From: Ga0077555 sp033764055
GTDB lineage: Bacteria > Pseudomonadota > Alphaproteobacteria > Rhizobiales > Hyphomicrobiaceae
Assembly (NCBI GenBank): GCA_033764055.1
Contig: JANRJI010000079.1
Location: 1 to 64,000 of the forward strand
Length of the DNA stretch: 64,000 nucleotides
Direction of reading: 5' to 3'
Part shown: positions 1 through 10,708 of the stretch, in pieces
Position numbering within the stretch: position 1 is the stretch's first letter
Layout: every line of letters begins with the position of its first letter
The notes under the pieces: generated by a model
The model's input: only the letters and a program-made list of their open reading frames with translations
Database searches by the model: none
What the model was told of the DNA's origin: nothing
Translations under genes and position numbers: made by a program

Positions 1-1586
<1,586 letters not shown>

Positions 1587-1593
1587 GGCAGAC

Positions 1594-2136
1594 ATGCTCC
1601 GAGCCACCGCCGTCGTCCGTAGCGCCGATCTGGGCAACCGGATCACCATCGACACCGTTACCCTCGACCGCGAGGCGCGCTGGCGCCGGCGCATCGCCAT
1701 GGAAAGCGATCGCGGCCACAAGTTCCTGCTCGATCTCGCTGAGGCGACGTACCTCGCGCACGGCGACGCGCTGCAGCTCTCGAACGGTGCACTGGTCAAG
1801 GTGCTGGCGGCGCCCGAGGCTCTCATGGAGATCCATGCACACGATCGATTGGCGCTGACACGGATCGCCTGGCACATCGGCAACCGGCACACGCCGGCCG
1901 AGATCACAGAGCATGCCATCTACATCAAACCGGACCACGTCCTCGCAGCGATGGTCGAAGGTTTGGGGGCGCATGTGCACCACGTCCGCCGTCCGTTCGA
2001 GCCTGAAGGCGGGGCCTACGGCAGCAAAGGGCCATTGCAAGCGGGACACCACCATCATGGCGGGCATGACCATGGGCACGAACATGGCCATGAGCACGAG
2101 CCTCACCGGCACCTGCACGATCGCGGAGAGAGCTGA
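1594..2136 (+). CDS. ureE: Urease accessory protein UreE, nickel chaperone
   Basis: Delivers nickel to the urease activation complex. The 180-residue protein has the UreE N-terminal and metal-binding domains, with a WHIGNRH segment at about residues 93-99 carrying the conserved metal-binding histidine. The tail from about residue 151 is very rich in histidine, including HHHHGGHDHGHEHGHEH, a common nickel-storage extension in this family. It lies 7 bp after ureC and 2 bp before ureF, so all four ure genes are probably translated from one transcript. Confidence 0.96.
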   Translation: MLRATAVVRSADLGNRITIDTVTLDREARWRRRIAMESDRGHKFLLDLAEATYLAHGDALQLSNGALVKVLAAPEALMEIHAHDRLALTRIAWHIGNRHTPAEITEHAIYIKPDHVLAAMVEGLGAHVHHVRRPFEPEGGAYGSKGPLQAGHHHHGGHDHGHEHGHEHEPHRHLHDRGES

Positions 2137-2138
2137 GC

Positions 2139-2885
2139 TTGGCTGACCGGCAACCGCTGATCGATCGCGCGGACGTCGAGCTCTGCCAGCCCGGCCGCCC
2201 GGCGCAGCCTGAGAGATTCGACACGCGCCTGCTGGTCTGGATGTCCCCGGCATTTCCAGTGGGAGCGTTCGCCTACAGCCACGGCCTCGAGCTCGCCGCA
2301 CATCGCGGCTGGGTCGGGGATCGCTTCGGGCTCGAGGCTTGGATCGGCGATCTCGTGAGGCTGGGGTCGCTCAGGAGCGATCTCGTTCTGCTCGCCGCAG
2401 CGTGGAGAGCAGCGACGAGCGGCGCAGCGCCGTCGCTACCGGACGTCAATGAGCTTGCTCTGGCGCTGCAGCCCTCGGCTGAGCGGCACCTCGAGACCGT
2501 CACCCAGGGAAATGCATTTCTGGCCACGGTCCTGGCGGCGTGGCCGTGTGATCGTTTGCGACAGGTGGTGTCGACACTCGACGGCGACATTGCCTTTTCC
2601 GTTGCGGTCGGGACCGTTGCAGCCGCGCACGGCACACCTTTCGGCGATACCCTGCACGCCTACGCGATCGCTTTCGTCGCCAATCTGGTTTCGGCGGCCG
2701 TCCGGCTTTCGGTGGTCGGCCAGACGGACGGCCAGCGGGTGATTGCTGCCCTCGTGACGGACATCGCCGATGCTGCGGCCTTCGCGGCGGTGTCGTCTCT
2801 CGACGACCTTGGCGGCGTCACGCTGCGGTCCGATCTCGCCTCTCTCGCGCACGAAACCCAGTACTCGAGGCTTTTCCGCTCATGA
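2139..2885 (+). CDS. ureF: Urease accessory protein UreF
   Basis: Part of the UreD-UreF-UreG activation complex that gates GTP-dependent nickel insertion. The segment WMSPAFPVGAFAYSHGLE near residue 30 is the family N-terminal signature. The frame opens with TTG at 2139, two bases after the ureE stop; no ATG occurs before the conserved region, so TTG is the best available start, giving 248 residues. The stop overlaps the ureG start in an ATGA arrangement, which implies translational coupling. Confidence 0.94.
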   Translation: MADRQPLIDRADVELCQPGRPAQPERFDTRLLVWMSPAFPVGAFAYSHGLELAAHRGWVGDRFGLEAWIGDLVRLGSLRSDLVLLAAAWRAATSGAAPSLPDVNELALALQPSAERHLETVTQGNAFLATVLAAWPCDRLRQVVSTLDGDIAFSVAVGTVAAAHGTPFGDTLHAYAIAFVANLVSAAVRLSVVGQTDGQRVIAALVTDIADAAAFAAVSSLDDLGGVTLRSDLASLAHETQYSRLFRS

Positions 2886-3520
2886 CCCAGACGAATGGAT
2901 CAATCGCACATGGCCCCCTGCGGGTCGGCATCGGCGGCCCGGTCGGCTCCGGCAAGACGACGCTCACCGCGGCGCTCTGCCGCCATTTTCGCGAGCGCTA
3001 CGACATCTGCGCGATCACCAACGATATCTACACGAAAGAGGACGCCGAGATCCTGATGCGCCTTCAGGCCCTGCCGCTCGAGCGCATCATGGGCGTGGAG
3101 ACGGGCGGGTGTCCGCATACCGCCATCCGCGAGGACTGCTCGATCAACCTCGCGGCAATCGACACGATGCGGAAGAAGTTCCCGCGGCTCGACCTCATCC
3201 TGCTCGAGTCTGGTGGCGACAATCTCGCAGCCACGTTCTCGCCGGAGCTCGCCGATCTTACGATCTACGTGATCGACGTGGCGCAGGGGGAGAAGATCCC
3301 CCGCAAGGGCGGTCCCGGCATCACGCGGTCGGATCTGCTGGTCATCAATAAGACCGATCTCGCACCCCACGTCGGCGCGGACCTCGGCGTGATGGAGCGG
3401 GACGCCAAGCGCATGCGCGGCGAGCGGCCGTTCGTCATGACGAGCATTCGTAGTGGGGATGGCGTCGGCGAGATCGCCGCCTTCATCGAACGTGCCGGCG
3501 GGTTGGCGGCTGCCGCCTGA
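2882..3520 (+). CDS. ureG: Urease accessory GTPase UreG
   Basis: SIMIBI-class GTPase that powers assembly of the nickel centre of urease. The 212-residue protein has the P-loop GPVGSGKT at residues 19-26, the nickel-binding CPH motif within GGCPHTAIREDCS, the ESGGDNLAATFSPEL switch region and the NKTDL guanine-specificity motif. All key residues are present and the length is normal. It overlaps ureF by 4 bp and closes the operon; the next gene is convergent 7 bp away, leaving no room for a separate terminator. Confidence 0.98.
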   Translation: MTQTNGSIAHGPLRVGIGGPVGSGKTTLTAALCRHFRERYDICAITNDIYTKEDAEILMRLQALPLERIMGVETGGCPHTAIREDCSINLAAIDTMRKKFPRLDLILLESGGDNLAATFSPELADLTIYVIDVAQGEKIPRKGGPGITRSDLLVINKTDLAPHVGADLGVMERDAKRMRGERPFVMTSIRSGDGVGEIAAFIERAGGLAAAA

Positions 3521-3527
3521 AGCACCC

Positions 3528-4217
3528 TCAGCCGCCCGTCAGACGTTGCCGATGGCCGAAGCGGCGCTGGTCGCCGATGGGGATGCGGACGTCGGGGGCC
3601 GGGTAATGCGCCCAGGTCTTCCGCAGGGCAGCCACGCTTGGGCGATGCTGGGTGTCGTCCGCGACGTTGGCGGCGTGGGCGGCGGCAATGGCCATCAACC
3701 GCTCGAGGCGTCGCTCGCGGATGCCGAGCTCCTGCAGGTGCCGCACCGTGTTGATGAGATAGTCCAGGTTGGCGCCGGACTGCCCGCGCGCGCCGCGGAT
3801 GATGCGGGCCTGGTCGGCGAGCGACAGCACGCCCTGGTAGCTCGGGTGAAGGCGCTCGACGGTGTAGGCGAGCGCAAGCGTCTCGGCCGTCGATGCCCCC
3901 GCCTCGAGCAGCGCGGGCACGTGGGACTCGCGATAGACGCCGTAGATGAGCTCACGTCGGCGGAGATAGGCGACGACAGCCTCGGCATCGGATGCAGCGA
4001 CCCGGTAAGCCACGCCGGTGCACGATCTGCCCTGATCGAGACCGAGTACGAGACCGGGCCGCGCCTTGGTCCCGCGGTGCATCGTCGAGGCGACGCAGAA
4101 GGCGCGGTGATAGCCGGCGATGGTGGCGCGGGCGCGCTCCAGAAACGGAAAGTCGGGCCGCCACATCAGCGAGCCGTAGCCGAACACCCAGAGATCACCC
4201 GCATGGCCGGTCCTCAT
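3528..4217 (-). CDS. ChaC-like gamma-glutamylcyclotransferase
   Basis: Predicted cytoplasmic enzyme that cleaves glutathione to 5-oxoproline and Cys-Gly. The family nucleotide-loop motif GYGSLMW begins at residue 13, and RRRELIYGVY contains the expected catalytic glutamate. The 229-residue length fits the ChaC family. It is convergent with ureG and lies 12 bp downstream of the tyrA-like gene on the same strand, so it is probably read through from hisC-tyrA. Glutathione specificity is inferred from the family. Confidence 0.88.
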   Translation of the reverse strand: MRTGHAGDLWVFGYGSLMWRPDFPFLERARATIAGYHRAFCVASTMHRGTKARPGLVLGLDQGRSCTGVAYRVAASDAEAVVAYLRRRELIYGVYRESHVPALLEAGASTAETLALAYTVERLHPSYQGVLSLADQARIIRGARGQSGANLDYLINTVRHLQELGIRERRLERLMAIAAAHAANVADDTQHRPSVAALRKTWAHYPAPDVRIPIGDQRRFGHRQRLTGG

Positions 4218-4229
4218 GCCCGAGCCGCG

Positions 4230-5177
4230 TCACGTCTTCATAGGCTCAACGTTCGACATGGCGCCGTGCGGACGGCCGAAATCGGGGGCGGCGGTATCCT
4301 GGCCGGCCTGGATGATGCCTCGCCGGGTCTGGCGCGCCTCCGCAAACAGCCGGTACAGCGTCTCGCCCTCGCCATAGCGGATCGCCCGCTGCAGGTGAAT
4401 GAGATCCTCGGTGAAGCGACCGAGCATCTCGAGCACGGCCTCGCGATTGTTGAGGAATACGTCACGCCACATCGTCGGGTCGGAGGCGGCGATACGCGTG
4501 AAGTCGCGGAAGCCGCCGGCCGAGAACTTGATCACCTCGCTGTCGGTGACCCGCTCGAGATGGCTCGCCGTGTTGACGATGTTGAAGGCGATCAGATGCG
4601 GGACGTGGCTCGTGATGGCGAGCACCATGTCATGGTGGTCGGCGTCCATCACCTCGACGTTGGAGCCGAGCGCCTGCCAGAAGGCTTTGAGCCTGGCCGT
4701 CGCTTCTGGTGCGGTGCCCTCGGGCGGGGTGAGGATGCACCAGCGATTGTCGAACAGCTCGGCGAAACCCGATTCGGGACCAGAGTGCTCGGTGCCGGCG
4801 ATCGGGTGCCCTGGCACGAAGTGCACGCCTTCCGGCACGAGCGGGCCCACGTCGCGGACGATCGTGCCCTTGACCGAGCCGACGTCAGTGACGATCGCGC
4901 CCGCTTTCAAATGGGGTCGCATCTCCTCTGCGACCCGCATGCATGCCCCGACCGGCACGCAGAGGACGACCAGATCGGCGTTCCTCACGGCCTCGGCCGC
5001 TGTTGCATAGACAGCGTCGACGAGGCCGAGCCGCAGGGCGGTGACCCGCGTCGCCTCAGTCTTGGCATGGCCGACGATGCGTCGCGCGAGGCCCCTCCGC
5101 CTCGTCGCATGGCTGATCGACGAGCCGATGAGGCCGATGCCGATCAAGGCGACCGTGTCGAAGTACATGCCGCTCAT
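4230..5177 (-). CDS. tyrA: Prephenate/arogenate dehydrogenase (TyrA family)
   Basis: NAD(P)-dependent dehydrogenase of tyrosine synthesis, oxidising prephenate and/or arogenate. The Rossmann motif GIGLIGSS lies at residues 13-20, the GHPIAGTEHSG segment holds a catalytic histidine, and the helical dimerisation domain follows (ITSHVPHLIAF, SAGGFRDFTRIA). I place the start at the ATG at 5177, which overlaps the hisC stop as ATGA, giving 315 residues; a longer open frame upstream lies inside hisC. No chorismate mutase or ACT domain is visible. Whether prephenate or arogenate is preferred cannot be read from the sequence. Confidence 0.94.
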   Translation of the reverse strand: MSGMYFDTVALIGIGLIGSSISHATRRRGLARRIVGHAKTEATRVTALRLGLVDAVYATAAEAVRNADLVVLCVPVGACMRVAEEMRPHLKAGAIVTDVGSVKGTIVRDVGPLVPEGVHFVPGHPIAGTEHSGPESGFAELFDNRWCILTPPEGTAPEATARLKAFWQALGSNVEVMDADHHDMVLAITSHVPHLIAFNIVNTASHLERVTDSEVIKFSAGGFRDFTRIAASDPTMWRDVFLNNREAVLEMLGRFTEDLIHLQRAIRYGEGETLYRLFAEARQTRRGIIQAGQDTAAPDFGRPHGAMSNVEPMKT

Positions 5178-6283
5178 GTCGGTCGGGCTCTCCCCAGGAA
5201 GGCTGCGAGCGCCGCCACCACGGCACGATTGTCGCTCTCGGTGCCGATGGTCATGCGCAGAGCATTCGGCAGCCCGTAGCCCGCGACCCGGCGCATGATG
5301 ATGCCCCTGGCTTTCAGGAAGGCGTCCGCCGCGATCGCATCTCGGCCCGTCTCGACCGGGAAGTGGATCAGGATGAAGTTGCCGACGCTCGGCGTGACGC
5401 GCAGGCCAAGCTTCTCGATCTCGGACGTAGTCCAGGGAAGCCATGTGTCGTTGTGGACGAGAGAGGCGTCGACGTGCGCCTTGTCCTCGATCGCCGCGAT
5501 GCCGGCGGCGATCGCCGGGGCCGTGACGTTGAACGGGCCGCGAATGCGGTTGAGCACGTCGGCGACATGTGCCGGGCAGTAGGCCCAGCCCAGGCGTAAT
5601 GCGGCGAGGCCGTAGATCTTCGAGAAGGTGCGCGTCATGACGGCGTTCTGCGCGGTTGCGACGAGCTCGATCCCTGACTCGTAGTCGTTGCGGCGCACGT
5701 ATTCGGCATAGGCCGAATCCAGCACCAGAAGCGTATCAGGGCGCAGCGCCGCGTGGAGCCGGCGCACTTCCGAGAACGGGATGTACGTCCCGGTCGGGTT
5801 ATTCGGGTTGTCGAGGAACACGATCCTGGTGCGCGGGGTCAATGCCGCGATGAATGCATCGACGTCGGCTTCATAGTCGCGTGTCTTGACGACAACGGGC
5901 TTGGCGCCGTTGCCGAGCGTGACGATGCGATAGACCAGGAAGCCGTGCTCGGTGAAGACCGCCTCGTCACCGTGGCCGAGGTAGGCGTGGGCGAGGAGAT
6001 TGAGCAACTCATCCGACCCGCAGCCGCACACGATCCGGTCGGGGTCGAGGCCGTAGACACCGCCGATCGCCTTGCGCAGGGCAGTCGCCGCACCATCGGG
6101 GTAGCGTTCCAGCTCGCCGCTCAGCGCCTGGTAGGCGGCGATGGCCTTCGTCGAAGGACCGAGGGGTGTCTCGTTCGACGACAGCTTGATCGGCTTCAGG
6201 CCGCCCGGGACCGTGCTCTCGCCGGGTACGTAGGGAGCGATATCGAGAATTCCTGGCTTCGGAGTCGGTCGGTCGATGGGCAT
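5174..6283 (-). CDS. hisC: Histidinol-phosphate aminotransferase
   Basis: PLP enzyme converting imidazole-acetol phosphate and glutamate to histidinol phosphate; in alphaproteobacteria this family may also act on aromatic keto acids. In the 369-residue protein KLSSNETPLGPS is the N-terminal substrate motif, DNPNNPTGT is at about residues 158-165, D189 and Y192 form the PLP pocket, and K222 in TRTFSKIYGLA should bind PLP. The start is ATG at 6283. It is coupled to tyrA by a 4-bp overlap, which supports a role in aromatic amino acid as well as histidine synthesis. It diverges from metX. Confidence 0.95.
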   Translation of the reverse strand: MPIDRPTPKPGILDIAPYVPGESTVPGGLKPIKLSSNETPLGPSTKAIAAYQALSGELERYPDGAATALRKAIGGVYGLDPDRIVCGCGSDELLNLLAHAYLGHGDEAVFTEHGFLVYRIVTLGNGAKPVVVKTRDYEADVDAFIAALTPRTRIVFLDNPNNPTGTYIPFSEVRRLHAALRPDTLLVLDSAYAEYVRRNDYESGIELVATAQNAVMTRTFSKIYGLAALRLGWAYCPAHVADVLNRIRGPFNVTAPAIAAGIAAIEDKAHVDASLVHNDTWLPWTTSEIEKLGLRVTPSVGNFILIHFPVETGRDAIAADAFLKARGIIMRRVAGYGLPNALRMTIGTESDNRAVVAALAAFLGRARPT

Positions 6284-6431
6284 GGGGCGGGTCCGCGGGG
6301 ATAAGGCGCGCGGGTCTCGGGGCCCGGCCGCCGATTGATAGGCGCGCCGGCCGCCGAAAGCAAACGGGGCTTCCGCGGATGGTGACGGTCTCGTCGGCTG
6401 ACCGGCATCGGCCGGCATCGGCGCGTTGCGC

Positions 6432-6460
6432 TTGACAGGCGGATGGTCTCTCCATATCTG
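6432..6460 (+). promoter_or_regulatory. Sigma-70-type promoter of metX-metW
   Basis: A perfect TTGACA -35 box lies at 6432-6437 and a TATCTG -10-like box at 6455-6460, with 17 bp between them. Transcription would start around 6466-6470, directly in front of the riboswitch aptamer, and this placement is the main support for the call. Confidence 0.7.
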
Positions 6461-6470
6461 CAACGTTCGA

Positions 6471-6523
6471 TCGTGGTGATTTGGCCGGCCGGCTTGCAGC
6501 CACGTTAAACAACTCGCTAAACA
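6471..6523 (+). ncRNA. SAM-II riboswitch aptamer
   Basis: S-adenosylmethionine-sensing RNA of the SAM-II (metA) class, typical of alphaproteobacteria. The sequence matches the class in order: CGTGGTGATTTG at 6472-6483, a G/C-rich variable segment, CTTGCAGCCACG with CCACG at 6500-6504 pairing with CGTGG at 6472-6476, then TTAAAC and the pseudoknot strand GCTAAA at 6516-6521. It lies between the promoter and an intrinsic terminator upstream of metX, so SAM binding should reduce metX-metW expression. Confidence 0.95.
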
Positions 6524-6537
6524 GGCCGCGCGCGCGC

Positions 6538-6590
6538 CCCGGCCAGGGGTCCAGCCCGGCAACAAGAGCGGGTGGACCGGCCGGGTTTTT
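6538..6590 (+). terminator. Intrinsic terminator in the metX leader
   Basis: CCCGGCC at 6538-6544 pairs with GGCCGGG at 6579-6585. GGTCCA at 6548-6553 pairs with TGGACC at 6573-6578, and CCCG/CGGG closes the top of the stem. Five T residues follow at 6586-6590. The terminator sits 15 bp after the SAM-II aptamer and ends 45 bp before the metX start, so it is the probable expression platform. How the aptamer would control it (a competing antiterminator) was not worked out. Confidence 0.88.
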
Positions 6591-6635
6591 GTTGGCCGCC
6601 AGAGCATCGGGCGGCCGGTGCGGGAGGCGCTGAGG

Positions 6636-7898
<1,263 letters not shown>

Positions 7899-7901
7899 TC
7901 G

Positions 7902-8540
7902 ATGCTGGCCCGAGACGACAAGCTCGCATCGCCCCGCCTCCACCGCGTGGACCATCTGCTGATCGCGGACATGGTGGCACCGCGCGCCCGCGTGCTCGAT
8001 GTCGGCTGTGGTGACGGCGCATTGCTTCAGCTTCTGGGCGATCAGAAGGACGTGGACGGTCGCGGCATCGAGGTCAGCCGCGAGCGCGTGAATGCCTGCG
8101 TGGCGCGGGGACTGTCCGTGATCCAGGGCGACGCCGATCGTGACCTCGAGAAGTACCCCGAGAACGCCTTCGACTATGCCATCCTCTCGCTGACGATCCA
8201 GGCGACGCGGCGGCCGAAGCCCGTGCTCGAGAACCTGCTGCGGATCGGCCGGCACGCCATCGTGTCGTTCCCGAACTTCGGACACTGGTGGATCAGGGCG
8301 CAGCTGCTGGCGACGGGCCGCATGCCGACGACCGTAAACCTGCCCGAGGCGTGGTACGACAGCCCCGATGCGCACCTGTGCACGATCCGAGACTTCGTCG
8401 ACCTGTGCGAGCTGGTCGACGCACGCGTCGAGCGCAAGGTGGCATTCAACGCCTCCGGCACGCAGCTCGCGCCTTGGATGCCGCTGGCCTTGCACAACCT
8501 GCTGGGCGAGAAGGCTGTGTTCCTGCTGACGCGGAGGTAG
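7902..8540 (+). CDS. metW: Methionine biosynthesis protein MetW
   Basis: SAM-dependent-methyltransferase-fold protein that partners MetX; in several bacteria the pair is needed for homoserine acylation. The SAM-binding motif VLDVGCGDG is at residues 31-39. FPNFGHWW and NLPEAWYDSPDAHLCTIRDF are family-specific segments. The 212-residue gene begins 3 bp after the metX stop, so it shares the SAM-II-controlled transcript. The conserved pairing supports a complex with MetX. Confidence 0.94.
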   Translation: MLARDDKLASPRLHRVDHLLIADMVAPRARVLDVGCGDGALLQLLGDQKDVDGRGIEVSRERVNACVARGLSVIQGDADRDLEKYPENAFDYAILSLTIQATRRPKPVLENLLRIGRHAIVSFPNFGHWWIRAQLLATGRMPTTVNLPEAWYDSPDAHLCTIRDFVDLCELVDARVERKVAFNASGTQLAPWMPLALHNLLGEKAVFLLTRR

Positions 8541-8656
8541 CGCGTCCGGCTCGAATGCACGATTCCGCCCGCTGCGGAATATCTGCCGCTGGTCCAACTT
8601 GGCCGTTGGTGGACCAAAAGCTATAAAGCCCTGCAGCGGATCATCCCGGGGGGCGC

Positions 8657-10555
8657 ATGAGTATCGTACCGACCGTCTGGAAGGCACTTTTCAAGGTCAA
8701 CACGACCGACGTGCCGGGGGCTGGCGCTCATGCCACCGCCACCAACGAGCAGAGCAACTCGACCGTTGTGGCTCTGACGGACGGCGGGTTCGTCGCCGCT
8801 TGGGAAGACTGGTCGACGTTGTTCGCGGGCGGGCTCGAGCCACGTGATGTCGTTGCGCAGCGCTACGACTATCTCGGTAACAAGGCAGGCGGGGAGATCG
8901 GCGTCAGCTCTCTCTACCAGGACCTCGATCAGCAGGCCCCGGCCCTCGCGGCGCTTCCCGATGGCGGGTTTCTGGGCGCCTACCAGACATCGGATGCCGC
9001 CTTCATCGGCGACCTCGAGAATATTGCCGTGGCGAAGCTGGCGGCGGGCGCCGCCTTTCCGACTACCGACGACTTCAGGGAAGGTGGGGGCGGCCCAATC
9101 CACAACGACACGGCGCCGACGATCACGTCGTTCAACGACGGCAGCTATGTCCTGGTTTTCGAGAACGACCTCGCCGGAAATAAGGATTTGAGCTCCTATT
9201 TCGTCAGTGCGACGGGCATCAGGAGCGCTGAGGTCATGCTCGAGGGCGGGGCTGCCGATGCCACGGCGCCTGATGCCGCGACGCTCTCGGACCAGAACTA
9301 TGTCGTCACCTATCGGAGCGGCGACGACATCGCCTACACGATACGCACCTCTGCCGGTGTCAACGTCGCCTCCGGGACAGTGGCCAGCGCCGCCTCGGTC
9401 GAGTCGAGCCCGGCCGTCGCCTCCTTGCGGGGCGGCGGTTTCGTCGTCGTCTGGCAAGACAGCGCTGCGGACGGCGCCGGGGATGCCGGCATCAAGATGC
9501 GGATCTACTCGAACGCTGGGGTCGCTGCGGGACCAGCACAGGGTGTCGCAACGACGACAGCCGGCGTGCAGGAGGAGCCTGCCGTCACCGGTCTTGCGGA
9601 CGGCGGCATCCTCGTGGCTTGGCGCGATGCCAGCACCACGGCCATTCTCGGCCAGAGGTTCAACGCTACCGGCGCGCCAGTCGGGACGCAGCTCACCGTG
9701 GCCGATCCTGTCGGAGCGGATGTCGCCCAGCCGGCGCTCACACTGCTGTCGGACGGCCGAGTGACGGTGACCCTCACGTCGACGTCAGGGGCGAATGATG
9801 ACGTCTACGCTGTCATTCTCGATCCGAGGACCGAGGTCACGGGGACGAGCGCAGCCGACAAGCTTACGAGCAGGATCGACGGCGCGACGGTCCTGGGGCT
9901 CGACGGCAACGATACGATCTCTGGCTTCGCAGGAGCCGATACGATCGACGGCGGCACCGGCGCTGACAGAATGATCGGCAGTGCCGGCAACGACACGTAT
10001 GTTGTGGACGACGCTGGCGACATCGTCGTCGACAACAGCGGCACCGACACGGTGAGATCGTCGGTGAGCTACGTGCTCGGGGCCAGCCTCGAGAAGCTCT
10101 TGTTGACCGGCGCCGCCACTATCGGGGGCACCGGCAATGCCAGCGACAATGTCCTGGTCGGCAACAGTGGAAGCAATCGGCTGGACGGTGCCGGCGGCGC
10201 CGACAACCTGACGGGCGGGAATGGGCTCGACTACCTGACGGGCGGGGCGGGCAGCGACCGGTTCGTCTACACAAGCACCGAGCAGTCCCGACCGGGCGTG
10301 GCTGACCGGATCCTCGACTTCACCGCGGGCGATAGAATCCATCTCGCCAGCATAGATGCCAATGCCGCCTTGGCAGGCGATCAGGCGTTCGTCCTCGATA
10401 CCGACGCCTCGTTCTCGGCCGGTGAGATCCGTCAGACGGTGTTCGGTGCAAACCTGCTGATCGAAATGAATACGAACGCGACAGCCGCTGCGGAGATGTC
10501 GATGCTGCTCATCGGGCGCAATACTCTGCTGACATCGGGTGACTTCGCACTGTGA
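8657..10555 (+). CDS. RTX protein with seven-repeat propeller-like N-terminus
   Basis: Predicted extracellular calcium-binding protein of 632 residues, exported by a type I system that is not in the window. Residues 1 to about 370 contain seven repeats spaced roughly 50 apart around a core like LxDGGFVVxWxD (for example ALTDGGFVAAWED, SLRGGGFVVVWQD, GLADGGILVAWRD), suggesting a seven-bladed beta-propeller. Glycine/aspartate RTX nonapeptides follow from about residue 400 (LDGNDTISGFAGADTIDGG). The last 80 or so residues (ILDFTAGDRIHL to the end) closely match those of the two other RTX proteins here and probably act as the C-terminal secretion region. There is no Sec signal peptide. The ligand or substrate is unknown. 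Confidence 0.85.
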   Translation: MSIVPTVWKALFKVNTTDVPGAGAHATATNEQSNSTVVALTDGGFVAAWEDWSTLFAGGLEPRDVVAQRYDYLGNKAGGEIGVSSLYQDLDQQAPALAALPDGGFLGAYQTSDAAFIGDLENIAVAKLAAGAAFPTTDDFREGGGGPIHNDTAPTITSFNDGSYVLVFENDLAGNKDLSSYFVSATGIRSAEVMLEGGAADATAPDAATLSDQNYVVTYRSGDDIAYTIRTSAGVNVASGTVASAASVESSPAVASLRGGGFVVVWQDSAADGAGDAGIKMRIYSNAGVAAGPAQGVATTTAGVQEEPAVTGLADGGILVAWRDASTTAILGQRFNATGAPVGTQLTVADPVGADVAQPALTLLSDGRVTVTLTSTSGANDDVYAVILDPRTEVTGTSAADKLTSRIDGATVLGLDGNDTISGFAGADTIDGGTGADRMIGSAGNDTYVVDDAGDIVVDNSGTDTVRSSVSYVLGASLEKLLLTGAATIGGTGNASDNVLVGNSGSNRLDGAGGADNLTGGNGLDYLTGGAGSDRFVYTSTEQSRPGVADRILDFTAGDRIHLASIDANAALAGDQAFVLDTDASFSAGEIRQTVFGANLLIEMNTNATAAAEMSMLLIGRNTLLTSGDFAL

Positions 10556-10708
10556 CGGCATCATCCACCGAACGAGCTGCGTTGCCTCCGGCGCCGCCGA
10601 CATTGACGTAACGATGAGCGTGCGGGCCGTCGTTATCGAGGTTAGTCTGTCTCGAGGACGTGCTCCGCTGATCGGAGCGTGATCCGAGGGCAACGACGGA
10701 GACGCTGC

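Noticed and set aside
3453..5279. Long plus-strand open frame (608 codons) opposite the ChaC and tyrA-like genes
   Set aside because: It is a shadow frame in GC-rich DNA; the minus-strand products have full family motifs, and this one resembles no protein.
8590..8616. TGGTCCA/TGGACCA inverted repeat as a terminator after metW
   Set aside because: The stem is only 7 bp, the loop is long and it is followed by A residues rather than T on the plus strand.
10600..10640. TTGACG and TTATCG as a promoter for the PucG-like gene
   Set aside because: The spacing is about 24 bp, too long for a sigma-70 promoter.
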